Numbered from the stretch's first letter, positions 32,765 to 43,775 are shown. The stretch is 64,000 nt of DNA from Aquabacterium sp. OR-4 (GCF_025290835.2 NZ_JAOCQD020000002.1:2108001-2172000), one strand, 5' to 3'. A program made the numbers and translations. Notes: generated by a model from the letters alone, not told the origin.

Positions 32765-33856
32765 ATGAGCCCCCGTCACCCTGCCGCCCCCACCATCACG
32801 GATGTGGCGCGCCATGCCCAGGTGTCGATGAAGACGGTGTCGCGCGTGCTCAACGACGAGCCCAACGTGGTGCCGGCCATGCGCGAGCGGGTGATGGCCT
32901 CGGTGAAGGCGCTCGACTACCGGCCCAACCTGCATGCGCGCAGCCTGGCGCGGGCCCGCTCCAGCCTGCTGGGCCTGCTGTACTACGCCTCGAGCGCGGC
33001 CTTCGTGATGGGCCTGCAGCAAGGCGCCACCGCGCGCTGCCGGGCGCTGGGCTACCACCTGGTGGTCGAGCAGCTCGACGACAGCGGCGAGCATGTGCCC
33101 GACCAGCTGCGCCACATGCTCACCGCGCTGCGCCCCGACGGCCTGATCCTGGCGCCACCGGTCTGCGACGACCCCGACATCCTGCGCCTGCTGAGCGACG
33201 CGCGCGTGCCCTGCGTGCTGATCTCGCCGGGCATGGCGCGGCCGGGCTTCGGCAATGTGTCGATCGACGACGTGGCCGCCGCGCGCGCCATCACCGAGGT
33301 GCTGATCGGCCACGGCCACCGGCGCATCGGCCACATCCACGGCAACCCGCGGCAGGCCGCGGCGCCGCACCGGCGCGAGGGCTTTCGCCAGGCACTGCTG
33401 GCGCATGGCCTGGCCGATGACCCGGCGCTGGTGGTGCCGGGCGACTTCAGCTTTCCCAGCGGCATGGCCGGCTGCCATGCGCTGCTGAGCCTGCCCGAGC
33501 CGCCCAGCGCCATCTTTGCCGCCAACGACGAGATGGCGCTGGGCGTGCTGGCCGCGGCGCAGCAGCACGGGCTGCAGGTGCCGCGCGACCTGTCGGTGGC
33601 GGGCTTCGACGACGCGCCGCTGGCCAGCCTGATCTGGCCGCCCCTGAGCACCGTGCGCCAGCCAGTGAACGAGATGGCCGAGGCGGCGGTCGACATGCTG
33701 GTGTCGCGCTCGTCGGCCAGCCCGGCCGAGCCGGCGCCGGCCATGGCACAGCCCGCCGGCGGGCCGGTCGCCCCGGCGCCGGCCATGACCGACCGCGTGC
33801 TGCCCTACGGGCTGCTGCTGCGCGCCTCGGTGCAGGCGCCCAAGGCCGCGGGTTAG
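32765..33856 (+). CDS. LacI-family transcriptional regulator
   Basis: This 363-residue regulator has the LacI-type helix-turn-helix and hinge at the N-terminus (TITDVARHAQVSMKTVSRVL, then YRPNLHARSLARARS) and a periplasmic-binding-like effector domain (GLLYYASSAAFVMGLQQGA, RRIGHIHGNPRQ, AIFAANDEMALGVL, DLSVAGFDD). It lies upstream of, and in line with, a TonB receptor, an MFS permease and a GH1 glucosidase, so a beta-glucoside breakdown product is the likely inducer. An Ala/Pro-rich insert near the C-terminus (about residues 318-340) is unusual for LacI proteins. Confidence 0.92.
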   Translation: MSPRHPAAPTITDVARHAQVSMKTVSRVLNDEPNVVPAMRERVMASVKALDYRPNLHARSLARARSSLLGLLYYASSAAFVMGLQQGATARCRALGYHLVVEQLDDSGEHVPDQLRHMLTALRPDGLILAPPVCDDPDILRLLSDARVPCVLISPGMARPGFGNVSIDDVAAARAITEVLIGHGHRRIGHIHGNPRQAAAPHRREGFRQALLAHGLADDPALVVPGDFSFPSGMAGCHALLSLPEPPSAIFAANDEMALGVLAAAQQHGLQVPRDLSVAGFDDAPLASLIWPPLSTVRQPVNEMAEAAVDMLVSRSSASPAEPAPAMAQPAGGPVAPAPAMTDRVLPYGLLLRASVQAPKAAG

Positions 33857-33884
33857 TCCCGATCCGGCAAACGGTTCATTGACG

Positions 33885-33942
33885 TTGACAGCGCAGGACA
33901 AGCGCTAGAACATCGCATTTGTCCGTTTGACAGCGTTGTCAA
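33885..33942 (+). promoter_or_regulatory. Candidate promoter and LacI-type operator of the glucoside locus
   Basis: The perfect 16-bp palindrome TTGACA-GCGT-TGTCAA (33927-33942) has the CG-centred shape of LacI-family operators and lies 110 bp before the TonB receptor ATG. Upstream, TTGACA (33885-33890) could be a -35 box with a weak -10 TAGAAC (15-base gap). Between them is AGCGC-AGGACAA-GCGCT. If these assignments hold, the repressor would sit just after the transcription start. Confidence 0.55.
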
Positions 33943-34052
33943 TCGGCAATCCGTGCGGCTGCGGGCCCTTGTGCGCTGCGCTGCCGGAACGCCTTTGCAT
34001 CCAGACCCACACCACCGCGGCGCATGCACGCCGCGGCACCAGGAGACATGCC

Positions 34053-36443
34053 ATGACCCGACCCTTGGCCCTGCGCACCGTGAGTGCCGCCGTGCTGGCC
34101 CTGCTGGCGCCGCTGGCCGCCACGCCGGCCACCGCCCAGACCACCCAGACCGCGGCGGCCGACGCCGCCGACACCCAGCGCGTCACCGTCACCGCCACCA
34201 AGCGCCAGACCACGGTGCAGGACACGCCCCTGGCCGTCACCGCCTTCTCGCAGCGCGAGCTCGACAAGGCGCAGGTCAAGGACCTCAGCACGCTGCAGTC
34301 GATGGTGCCCAACCTCACGGTCGAGCAGCATGGAGATTCGGGCGGCGTGCACGTGTTTCTGCGCGGCATCGGCTCGACCAACCACACCGAGCTGGGCGAC
34401 CCGGCGGTGGCCTTCCATGTCGACGGCATCTACTCGCCGCGGCCGCAGGGCGCCACGGCGCTGATGTTCGACCTGGCCAGCGTGGAAGTGGCGCGCGGCC
34501 CGCAGGGCACGCTGTTCGGCCGCAATGCCACCGCCGGCTCGGTGAACCTGGTCACCGCCAAGCCGCGGCTGGGCGACACCAGCGGCTTCGTCGGCATCAC
34601 CGTCGGCGACCGCCACCGCCTGGCGCTGCAGGGCGCCGCCAACCTGCCGCTGGGCGAGCGCGCGGCGCTGCGCATCGCCGCCATCAGCGACAAGCAGGAC
34701 GGCTGGGTCGAGTTCCAGCCGCGCAGCAATGTGCAGCCCGGCGCCAAGCAGTACGGCGCCACCGAGCAGACCGGCGTGCGCGCCACGCTGCTGTGGCTGC
34801 CCACGCCCGACATCAGCACCACCACCGCGCTGGAGTACTACCGCGACAACGGCGCCGGCCAGGTCTCGCTGATGCAGACCCCGCGCGCCGGCCAGAAGTG
34901 GAACTCGGCCCTGGTCGACACCCCCGGCATGCTCGACCAGGACAGCACCCAGCTGCGCACCCGGGTCGACTGGGCCATCACGCCGGCGCTGGAGCTCAGC
35001 TACATCGGCAGCCTCACCAGCATGGCGCGCAAGAACGCCAGCGACAACGACGCCGGCACCCAGCCCGGCTTCAAGCATGAGCACCGCACCGAGTGGTCGC
35101 GCTTTGACAGCAGCACCCACGAGCTGAACCTCAAGTCGATCGGCGGCGGCAGCTTCGAGTGGATCGCCGGCCTGTTCTCGGTGAGCGAGGACAACCGCAT
35201 CCGTTTCGACATCGACATCTCGCAAAGCCCGCTGCTGGCCGGCGGCGGCCCGATCGTCGTGCACCCCACGGCGCCCACCGACACCGCCTGGGCGATGAGC
35301 TTCATCCAGCCCAAGCGCACGCTGTCGTCCAACGCCGTGTTCGGCCAGGGCACCTGGAAGATCTCGCCGATGCTCAGCGCCACCCTCGGTGGCCGCTACA
35401 CCCGCGAGGAGAAGAAGGACGTGGGCGGCCGCAACTGGGTGTGCCCCGACTTCGGCGCCACCCTGGCCACCGGCGGGCGCCTGATCGGCCCGGGCGGCGT
35501 GGTCTCGCACGCCACCTGCGGCAGCGCCCACGCCAGCGCCCTGCCCGATGGCACCGGCACCTGGCCGGGCGGCGGCAGGAACGACGCCGTGGCCAAGGAC
35601 AACGCCAGCACCTGGCTGGCGCGCGTCGAGTACAAGCCCAGCCGCGACCTGATGACCTATGCCACCGCCAGCACCGGCTTCAAGTCGGGCGGGCTGTCCG
35701 ATGGCGGCCGGCGCCACAAGCCCGAGTTCCTCACCAACCTCGAACTGGGCGCCAAGGCCGAGTTCTTCAACCGCGCACTGGCCGTCAACCTGGCCGGCTT
35801 CGCGATGAAGTACAAGGACATGCAGGTCTCGTCGATCGAGTACACCGGCACCGGCACCGCACGCCAGCAGCAGCTGGTGACCAGCAATGCCGCGCGCGCC
35901 AACATCAACGGCCTGGAGGCCGAGTGGAGCTGGCGCGTCACGCCGGCCACGCGCATCACCGGCCACGCCTCGGTGCTGGACGCCAAGTACGACGACTTCC
36001 TGACCTGCGACTCGGCCCTGCTCGACTGCGCCGTGGCGGCCAATGCGCAGAACCTGTCGGGCCAGCAGATGCCGCATGCGCCGAAGTTCTCCACCACGGT
36101 GGCCTTCGAGCACGACTTCGCCGCCGCCGGCGGCAAGCTCACGCCGCGCGTGCAGGTGCACCACCAGTCGCGCACCAAGCTCGGCCCCTTTGGCGAGATG
36201 GACGGCCGCTACTCGGCCACCGCGCGCGCCACGCCCGACGCGCGCCTGCAGGGCGCCTACAGCACCGCCGACCTGAGCCTGCGCTATGAAGAGGGCAAGG
36301 GCCGCTGGTTCGTCGAGGCCTTCGTGGTGAACGTGGGCGACGAGAAGGTCAAGACCGACGCCTCGTGGGTCACCGGCGGCACCTGGACCTCGTTCTACAA
36401 CCCGCCGCGCACCTACGGCCTGCGCACCCAGGTGCGCTTCTGA
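34053..36443 (+). CDS. TonB-dependent outer-membrane receptor
   Basis: This 796-residue protein is an outer-membrane TonB-dependent transporter. A signal peptide (VLALLAPLAATPATAQ) precedes a plug domain with a TonB-box-like segment (TQRVTVTATKRQ), and VQDTPLAVTAFSQRELDKAQ, FLRGIGSTNHTELGDPAVAF and VARGPQGTLFGRNATAGSV are typical plug motifs. The beta-barrel ends in LRTQVRF, with a C-terminal Phe. AGGAGA lies seven bases before ATG 34053; the frame upstream covers the operator. The context (LacI regulator, permease, GH1) suggests uptake of an aryl- or oligo-beta-glucoside rather than a siderophore, by inference only. Confidence 0.93.
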   Translation: MTRPLALRTVSAAVLALLAPLAATPATAQTTQTAAADAADTQRVTVTATKRQTTVQDTPLAVTAFSQRELDKAQVKDLSTLQSMVPNLTVEQHGDSGGVHVFLRGIGSTNHTELGDPAVAFHVDGIYSPRPQGATALMFDLASVEVARGPQGTLFGRNATAGSVNLVTAKPRLGDTSGFVGITVGDRHRLALQGAANLPLGERAALRIAAISDKQDGWVEFQPRSNVQPGAKQYGATEQTGVRATLLWLPTPDISTTTALEYYRDNGAGQVSLMQTPRAGQKWNSALVDTPGMLDQDSTQLRTRVDWAITPALELSYIGSLTSMARKNASDNDAGTQPGFKHEHRTEWSRFDSSTHELNLKSIGGGSFEWIAGLFSVSEDNRIRFDIDISQSPLLAGGGPIVVHPTAPTDTAWAMSFIQPKRTLSSNAVFGQGTWKISPMLSATLGGRYTREEKKDVGGRNWVCPDFGATLATGGRLIGPGGVVSHATCGSAHASALPDGTGTWPGGGRNDAVAKDNASTWLARVEYKPSRDLMTYATASTGFKSGGLSDGGRRHKPEFLTNLELGAKAEFFNRALAVNLAGFAMKYKDMQVSSIEYTGTGTARQQQLVTSNAARANINGLEAEWSWRVTPATRITGHASVLDAKYDDFLTCDSALLDCAVAANAQNLSGQQMPHAPKFSTTVAFEHDFAAAGGKLTPRVQVHHQSRTKLGPFGEMDGRYSATARATPDARLQGAYSTADLSLRYEEGKGRWFVEAFVVNVGDEKVKTDASWVTGGTWTSFYNPPRTYGLRTQVRF

Positions 36444-36479
36444 CGCCGGCCGCATGCCACCGCGCCTGAGCGCCGCCCG

Positions 36480-37781
36480 ATGAGCCGCCCGCCCAGCCCC
36501 CGGCGCCCACCCTGGCTGTGGGTGCCCTCGGCCTACCTGGCCGAAGGCATCCCGTTCGCGATGGTGATCTGGGTGGCCGGCACCATGTTCAAGGACCTGG
36601 GCCACAGCGACGGCCAGATCACGCTGGCCACCGCCAGCATCGGCATCGCCTGGTCGCTCAAGCCCTTCTGGGCGGCGTTCCTGGACATGTACCGCAGCAA
36701 GCGCTTCTTCGTGCTGGCCATGGAGGCGCTGATGGCGCTGCTGCTGGCCGGCATTGCGCTGTGCCTGCCGCTGCCCAACTACTTCCAGATCACCATCGCG
36801 CTGCTGTGGGTGCTGGCCTTCGCCTCGGCCACGCAGGACATCTGCGTGGACGGCATCTACCTCACCGCGCTGGGCGAGAAGCAGCAGGCCGCGTTCATTG
36901 GCGTGCAGGGCGTGTTCTGGAACATCGGCCGCCTGTTCGGCACCGCCCTGGTGGTGTGGACGGCCGGCTCGCTGCAGCAGCAGCACGGGCTGCCGGCCAC
37001 CAGCGCCTGGGGCTGGGCGATGGGCCTGTCGGCGGCCACGCTGGCGCTGCTGGCCGCCTACCACGCCTGGATGCTGCCCGGCGGCAGCCAGGCCCAGCGC
37101 CCGAAAGGCGTGGCCAACGTGGCGCGCAGCTTCGTCGAGGCCATCGTCGACTTCTTCGCCAAGCCGCAGATCTGGGGCATGCTGCTGTTCGTGTTCTTCT
37201 ACCGCAGCTCCGAGGGGCTGCTGCAGATCGAGGGGCCGCTGTTTCTGCAGGCCGCGCCCGAGGCCGGCGGCATCGGCCTCACGCTGATGCAGAAGGGCCT
37301 GATCGACGGCACCGCCAGCACCGCGGTGAGCCTGGTGGCCGGCCTGCTGGGCGGCGCCTTCCTGGCCCGCCACGGCCTGAACCGCAAGACGCTGGTGTTC
37401 ATGGCGCTGTGCCTGAACCTGCCGCACATCACCTACGTGATCCTGTCGCAGCTGGCCGGGCCGGGCCATGGCCTGTCGCTGTGGATGGTGGCGGCGCTGG
37501 TGTCGGTGGAGAAGTTCGGCTACAGCTTCGGCTTCGTGGCCAACATGCTCTACATGATGCAGCAGGTGTCGCCGGGCCGGTACCACATGACCCACTACGC
37601 GTTCTGCACCGCGCTGATGAACCTGATGCTGGTGCCCACCCAGGCGCTCAGCGGCCCGCTGGCCGACCACCTGGGCTACCGCGCCTACTTCATTCTCGTG
37701 ATGTTCGCGGCCGTGCCCTCGGTGCTGGCCGCCTGCCTCGCGCCCTTCCCGCGCCAGCCCGGCAAACACCGGCCGGCCTGA
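36480..37781 (+). CDS. MFS transporter (AmpG/sugar-permease-like)
   Basis: This 433-residue inner-membrane protein has about twelve hydrophobic helices. The start LWVPSAYLAEGIPFAMVIWV, with DLGHSDGQITLATASIGIAW and ATQDICVDGIYLTALGE following, resembles the AmpG-like branch of the major facilitator superfamily, which carries muropeptides or sugars. It starts 36 bp after the TonB receptor and ends 14 bp before the GH1 gene. The likely role is to carry the glucoside imported into the periplasm across the inner membrane so that the cytoplasmic glucosidase can act; the actual substrate is not known. Confidence 0.88.
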   Translation: MSRPPSPRRPPWLWVPSAYLAEGIPFAMVIWVAGTMFKDLGHSDGQITLATASIGIAWSLKPFWAAFLDMYRSKRFFVLAMEALMALLLAGIALCLPLPNYFQITIALLWVLAFASATQDICVDGIYLTALGEKQQAAFIGVQGVFWNIGRLFGTALVVWTAGSLQQQHGLPATSAWGWAMGLSAATLALLAAYHAWMLPGGSQAQRPKGVANVARSFVEAIVDFFAKPQIWGMLLFVFFYRSSEGLLQIEGPLFLQAAPEAGGIGLTLMQKGLIDGTASTAVSLVAGLLGGAFLARHGLNRKTLVFMALCLNLPHITYVILSQLAGPGHGLSLWMVAALVSVEKFGYSFGFVANMLYMMQQVSPGRYHMTHYAFCTALMNLMLVPTQALSGPLADHLGYRAYFILVMFAAVPSVLAACLAPFPRQPGKHRPA

Positions 37782-37795
37782 ATCCAGGAACTCCG

Positions 37796-39181
37796 ATGCC
37801 TCTCCCGCACACGCCGCCGCCCGCCGCGGCCGGCGCCAGCCATGGCGCGCCCGCCTCCCTCCCCGGCTTTCCGCCCGGCTTCGCCTGGGGCGTGGCCACC
37901 GCCGCAGCGCAGATCGAGGGCGATGCCGCGGGCCGCGGCCGCTCGATCTGGGACCACTTCTGCGCCACCCCCGGCAAGGTGAAGGACGGCAGCCACATCG
38001 ACATCGCCTGCGACCATGTCAACCGCCACGCGGTCGACCTGCAGCTGATGCGCTGGCTGGGCGTGGACGCCTACCGCTTCTCGTTCGCCTGGCCGCGGCT
38101 GCAGCCGCTGGGGCGCGGCGCCTGGCACGCGCCCGGCTTCGCGTTCTACGACCGGCTGATCGACGACCTGCTGGCCGCCGGCATCGCGCCGCATGCCACG
38201 CTGTACCACTGGGATCTGCCGCAGGCCCTGCAGGATGACATGGGCGGCTGGCAGTCGCGCGACTGCGCCGCGCTGTTTGCCGACTATGCGGCCGAGGTGG
38301 CGCGCCGCTTCGGCGACCGCCTGGCCGGCCTGGCCACGCACAACGAGCCCTGGTGCACCGCCACGCTGGGCTACCAGACCGGCCAGTTCGCGCCCGGCCT
38401 GCGCAACCGGCGGGCGGCCTTCCAGGTCTCGCACCACCTGCTGCTGTCGCACGGCCTGGCGCTGCAGGCCATGCGCACGGCCACGCGCGCGCCGCTGGGC
38501 ATCGTGCTCAACCACACCCCGCCCTGGGCCGCCGAGCCCAGCGAGGCCGACCGCCGCGCCGCGCGCCTGGCCGATGGCCTGTCCACCCGCTGGTACATGG
38601 ACCCGCTGTTCCTCGGCCACTACCCGGCCGATGTGCTCGAGCACCTGGGCGCCGACGCGCCGCAGCTGCAGGCCGGCGACCTGGCCACCATCGGCCAGCC
38701 GATGGATTTTCTGGGCGTCAACTTCTACACCCGCGAGTGGCTCAGCACCCGCCAGCCGCCGCTGCCGGCGCCCGGCGCGCTGGGCTTTTCCGACATGGGC
38801 TGGGAGACACACCCGCAGTCGCTCACCCGCCTGCTGCTGCGCCTGAGCGCCGCCTACCAGCCGCCGCCGATGCTGATCACCGAGAACGGCATGGCCCATG
38901 CCGACCAGCTGCTGGCCGGCCGCGTGGACGACGCCGCCCGCACCGACTACCTGCAGCGCCACGTGGACGCCGTGGCCCAGGCCATGGCACAGGGCGCCAA
39001 CGTGGCCGGCTACTTCTGCTGGAGCCTGCTCGACAACTTCGAGTGGGATTCGGGCTACGCCAAACGCTTCGGCCTGGTGCATGTGGACTACGCCACCCAG
39101 CAGCGCACGCCCAAGGACAGCGCGCACTGGTACCGCGCGTTCATTGCCGACCAGCGGGCACAGCGCGGCGCGGCCGGCTGA
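37796..39181 (+). CDS. GH1 beta-glucosidase
   Basis: This 461-residue enzyme is a glycoside hydrolase family 1 retaining beta-glucosidase. FPPGFAWGVATAAAQIEGDA is the standard start, LATHNEPWCTATLGYQTG carries the acid/base Glu (near residue 184) and MLITENGMA carries the nucleophile Glu (near residue 363). GYFCWSLLDNFEWDSGYAKR, with FGLVHVDY following, is the usual aglycone-site end. The acid/base motif reads HNEPW where most members have LNEP. No signal peptide, so it acts in the cytoplasm after uptake. It is the last gene of the LacI-TonB-MFS-GH1 set, 14 bp after the permease. Confidence 0.95.
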   Translation: MPLPHTPPPAAAGASHGAPASLPGFPPGFAWGVATAAAQIEGDAAGRGRSIWDHFCATPGKVKDGSHIDIACDHVNRHAVDLQLMRWLGVDAYRFSFAWPRLQPLGRGAWHAPGFAFYDRLIDDLLAAGIAPHATLYHWDLPQALQDDMGGWQSRDCAALFADYAAEVARRFGDRLAGLATHNEPWCTATLGYQTGQFAPGLRNRRAAFQVSHHLLLSHGLALQAMRTATRAPLGIVLNHTPPWAAEPSEADRRAARLADGLSTRWYMDPLFLGHYPADVLEHLGADAPQLQAGDLATIGQPMDFLGVNFYTREWLSTRQPPLPAPGALGFSDMGWETHPQSLTRLLLRLSAAYQPPPMLITENGMAHADQLLAGRVDDAARTDYLQRHVDAVAQAMAQGANVAGYFCWSLLDNFEWDSGYAKRFGLVHVDYATQQRTPKDSAHWYRAFIADQRAQRGAAG

Positions 39182-39351
39182 TCGCCTTCCGGCGTGGCCG
39201 GCTGGTTGCCATTGGGCGCGGCCATGCCGCAGCGGACTTTTGCCACAGTTCAGGCCGGCACGCGGTGGCCGGGGCTGCACTGTGCGCAGGCCCGGGCCGA
39301 TACAGCGGTGCAAGCCCGCGTGCCGCCTTTCCCGGCCGCCGGCACCCCGTC

Positions 39352-41754
39352 TTGACCACGCCGTACGCATCCCCCTCCCCATCGCACGACTTGCCGGCCC
39401 CGGCCGGCGGCCTGAGCCACCGCGCCTCGGCAGCACTGCAGCAATGGCGCCTGCAGTTGCTGGATCACCTGCTGCGCGCCGGCCTGCTGGCCGGTGCGCT
39501 GCAGGTGGCCATGTCGGTGGCCGTGGGCCTGAACATGGGCGACTGGCGCCACCTGTGGGCCGCCAGTGGCGTGCTGGGCGGCGTGTGCCTGCTCAAGCTG
39601 GCCCGGCCGCTGGGCTACCGGCTGCGCGCGCTGGGCGTGCTGGCGGTGTTCTACGGCACCGGCGTGTGGCTGCTCACCCACCTGGGCGCCATGATGCTGG
39701 CCTGGCTGCTGGCCACCCCCATCCTGGCCATGCTGCTGCTGGGCCGCCGCGGCGCGCTGGCGGTGCTGGCGCTGTGCACCTGCTCGCTGGTGGGCGTGGG
39801 CGTCGGGCTCGAGCTGAGCCTGCCCATGGTGCGCGGCATCTCGAAGCTGCCGCTGCTGCGCTGGATCAACCTGGGCGTGGGCTTCACCGGCCTGGGCCTG
39901 GTGGTGATGCTGTCGTGCGAGTTCGTGCTGCGCCGGCTGCGCTCGGCACTCACCGAGCAGCTGGCGGTGACCGACACGCTGCGCGGCCGCGAGGAGATGC
40001 TGCGCCAGATTGCCGGCCAGGTGCCGGGCATGCTGTTTCGCCTGCGCTTCGATGCCGCCGGCCAGCTGCACTACGACTACGCCAGCGCCGGCGCGCAAAC
40101 CCTGTTCGGCCTGGCCCCCGAGCAGCTGATGGCCGATGGCTGGCGCATCCACCGCCTGGTGGTCGACGAGGACCGCGAGCCGCTGATGCGCGCCCTCACC
40201 AGCGCCCACCTCGAAGGCCAGGCGCTGGCCGCCGAGTTTCGCGTGCGCCTGGACGACGGCCGCGAGAAGTGGCTGGCCGCCCAGTCCACCGAGGTGGCGC
40301 GTGACGCCCAGGGCGTGGTGCACACCGGCATCATGGTCGACATCACCGAGCGCAAGGCCTCCGAGGCCCTGGTGTGGCAGCAGGCGCACTTCGACGCGCT
40401 GACCGGCCTGCCCAACCGCCGCCTGATGCGCGACCGGCTCGAGCAGGGCCTGATCCGCAGCCTGCGCAGCCAGCTGCCGCTGGTGCTGATGCTGATCGAC
40501 CTGGACCACTTCAAGACCGTCAACGACACGCTGGGCCATGACAGCGGCGACCAGCTGCTGGTGGAGGCCACGCGCCGCATCCGCGCCTGCGTGCGCGAAA
40601 CCGACACCCTGGCGCGCATGGGCGGCGACGAGTTCACCGTGGTGCTGCCCGAGCTGGCCGGCGGCGCCGTGCAGGCCGAGGCGATTGCCGCGCGCATCAT
40701 CGCTGCGCTGAGCCAGGCCTTCACGCTGGCCGGCGAGGAGGTCTACATCTCGGCCAGCATCGGCATCGCCCGCTGCCCCGACGACGGCGTGGGCATCGAC
40801 AACCTGCTGCAGCACGCCGACCAGGCGCTCTACGCCGCCAAGGACGCCGGGCGCAACCGCTTCCACCACTTCACCCGCACGCTGCAAGACGACGCCCAGC
40901 TGCGCATGCGCCTGGCCGCCGACCTGCGCCAGGCCCTGCAGCAGCAGCAGCTGAGCGTGGTCTACCAGCCCATCGTGCACCTGGCCAGCGGGCAGGTGCA
41001 CAAGGCCGAGGCGCTGCTGCGCTGGCAGCACCCCGAACGCGGCGCCATCAGCCCGGCCGTGTTTGTGCCGATCGCCGAGGCCACCGGCCTGATCGGCGAG
41101 ATCGGCGAGTGGGTGTTCCGCACTGCCGCCGACCAGGCCCAGCACTGGCGCGCCACGCTGCATGCGCGCTTCCAGATCAGCGTGAACCGCTCACCGCTGC
41201 AGTTTCGCGGCCCGGCCGGCCCGCGCGGCACCTGGGCCGAGCAGCTGGCCCGCCGCGGCCTGGCCGGCGACGCCATCGCGGTGGAGATCACCGAGGGCCT
41301 GCTGCTCGACACCGGCGCCGAGGTCTCGACCCAGCTGCTGGCGCTGCGCGATGCTGGCATTCCGGTGTCGCTGGACGACTTCGGCACCGGCTACAGCTCG
41401 ATGGCCTACCTGCAGAAGTTCCACATCGACTACCTGAAGATCGACCGCAGCTTTGTCAGCGGCCTCACCGACGGCTCGCACCAGGGCGACACCGGCCGCG
41501 CGCTGTGCAAGGCCATGATCGTGATGGCCCACGAGCTGGGCATGCAGGTGATTGCCGAGGGCGTGGAGACCGACGAGCAGCGCCTGTGGCTGCAGGCCGC
41601 CGGCTGCGACTACGCCCAGGGCTGGCTGTTTGCCAAGCCGATGACGGTGGAGGTGTTCGAGGCCTTTGCCGGCCGCCACCGCCGCAGCGCCGCCAACCTG
41701 CCGGCGCTGGCCACCACGGCCCTGCCCGCCACAGCCCAGCGCTGCGCGGCCTGA
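39352..41754 (+). CDS. Membrane GGDEF-EAL protein (c-di-GMP turnover)
   Basis: This protein of about 800 residues starts with five or six hydrophobic helices (for example LLDHLLRAGLLAGALQVAMS and LLTHLGAMMLAWLLATPILA), then a PAS domain, a GGDEF domain (LTGLPNRRLMRDRLEQ, RMGGDEFTVVL near residue 424) and an EAL domain (KAEALLRWQHP near residue 553, DDFGTGYSSMAYLQ). Both signature sites are intact, so both synthesis and breakdown of cyclic di-GMP are possible. The start is uncertain: TTG 39352 is the best in-frame codon near the first helix, but no ribosome-binding site is visible; a GTG near 39265 and ATG 39511 are alternatives. Confidence 0.9.
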   Translation: MTTPYASPSPSHDLPAPAGGLSHRASAALQQWRLQLLDHLLRAGLLAGALQVAMSVAVGLNMGDWRHLWAASGVLGGVCLLKLARPLGYRLRALGVLAVFYGTGVWLLTHLGAMMLAWLLATPILAMLLLGRRGALAVLALCTCSLVGVGVGLELSLPMVRGISKLPLLRWINLGVGFTGLGLVVMLSCEFVLRRLRSALTEQLAVTDTLRGREEMLRQIAGQVPGMLFRLRFDAAGQLHYDYASAGAQTLFGLAPEQLMADGWRIHRLVVDEDREPLMRALTSAHLEGQALAAEFRVRLDDGREKWLAAQSTEVARDAQGVVHTGIMVDITERKASEALVWQQAHFDALTGLPNRRLMRDRLEQGLIRSLRSQLPLVLMLIDLDHFKTVNDTLGHDSGDQLLVEATRRIRACVRETDTLARMGGDEFTVVLPELAGGAVQAEAIAARIIAALSQAFTLAGEEVYISASIGIARCPDDGVGIDNLLQHADQALYAAKDAGRNRFHHFTRTLQDDAQLRMRLAADLRQALQQQQLSVVYQPIVHLASGQVHKAEALLRWQHPERGAISPAVFVPIAEATGLIGEIGEWVFRTAADQAQHWRATLHARFQISVNRSPLQFRGPAGPRGTWAEQLARRGLAGDAIAVEITEGLLLDTGAEVSTQLLALRDAGIPVSLDDFGTGYSSMAYLQKFHIDYLKIDRSFVSGLTDGSHQGDTGRALCKAMIVMAHELGMQVIAEGVETDEQRLWLQAAGCDYAQGWLFAKPMTVEVFEAFAGRHRRSAANLPALATTALPATAQRCAA

Positions 41755-41770
41755 GCGGCCGGACCGGAGC

Positions 41771-42640
41771 TCACGCCAGCTGGCTGGCGTGGTGCCTCAG
41801 ATGGTCGTCGATCACCGACGCGATGAAGTAGTAGCCGTGATCCTGGCCGGCATGCCGGCGCAGCGTGAGCGGCTGGCCCACGCTGGCGCAGGCGGCTTCC
41901 AGCGCCTCGGGGTGCAGCTGCTCGGCCAGAAACTTGTCGTCCAGGCCCTGGTCGACCAGGATGCCCCCCGGGTACGGCGGCGCGGTCTTGGCCGCCATCA
42001 GCAAACTGGCATCGTGAGCGGCCCATTCGGCGTGGTGGCCCTCGTCCTGGCCCAGATAGCCGTTGAACGCGGTGTGGCCCCAGGGGCATTGCGTGGGCGC
42101 GCAGATCGGCGCCAGCGCCGACACGCTGCGAAACCGTGCCGGATGGCGCAGCGCCAGCGTCAGCGCGCCATGGCCGCCCATCGAGTGGCCCAGGATGCCC
42201 ACGCGCTCGCCGTCGAGGCCGAACTCGGTGGCCATCGCCGGCAGCAGCTCCTTCAGCAGATAGCTCTCCATGCGCCAGTGGCCGGCCCAGGGGGCCTGCG
42301 TGGCGTCAAGGTAGAAGCCGGCGCCCACGCCAAAGTCCCAGTGCTGGTCTTCACCCACCACGCCGGCACCGCGCGGGCTGGTGTCGGGCATCAGCAGGGC
42401 CAGGCCCAGCTGCGCGGCCAGGCGCTGCGCGCCGGCCTTCATGGCAAAGGTTTCCTCGGTGCAGGTCAGGCCGGCCAGGCACACCACGACGGGCACCCGC
42501 TGGCCGGCCAGCGCGGCCGGCGGCAGGTACACGCCAAAGCGCATCGGCAGGCCGATCTCGGCCGACATGTGCTTGTAAAAGCGCTGCTGGCCGCCGAAGC
42601 AGCCATGCTGGCTGAGCAGTTCCATACGATCCAGGCTCAT
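41771..42640 (-). CDS. fghA: S-formylglutathione hydrolase
   Basis: This 289-residue alpha/beta hydrolase is the esterase D type S-formylglutathione hydrolase, the last step of glutathione-dependent formaldehyde oxidation, giving formate and glutathione. The nucleophile serine is in GILGHSMGGHGALTLAL, the acid in VDQGLDDKFL, and the histidine in RRHAGQDHGYYFI. The N-terminus (ELLSQHGCFGGQQRFYKHMS) is typical. It follows frmA after 22 bp, so the two steps are cotranscribed. Confidence 0.95.
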   Translation of the reverse strand: MSLDRMELLSQHGCFGGQQRFYKHMSAEIGLPMRFGVYLPPAALAGQRVPVVVCLAGLTCTEETFAMKAGAQRLAAQLGLALLMPDTSPRGAGVVGEDQHWDFGVGAGFYLDATQAPWAGHWRMESYLLKELLPAMATEFGLDGERVGILGHSMGGHGALTLALRHPARFRSVSALAPICAPTQCPWGHTAFNGYLGQDEGHHAEWAAHDASLLMAAKTAPPYPGGILVDQGLDDKFLAEQLHPEALEAACASVGQPLTLRRHAGQDHGYYFIASVIDDHLRHHASQLA

Positions 42641-42662
42641 GGCGTCAGCTCTACGGGTGCGG

Positions 42663-43775
<1,113 letters not shown>

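Noticed and set aside
33939..37769. A 1,276-codon minus-strand open frame
   Set aside because: It lies opposite the TonB receptor and MFS genes and translates to repetitive Gly/Ala/Gln/His/Arg sequence without family features.
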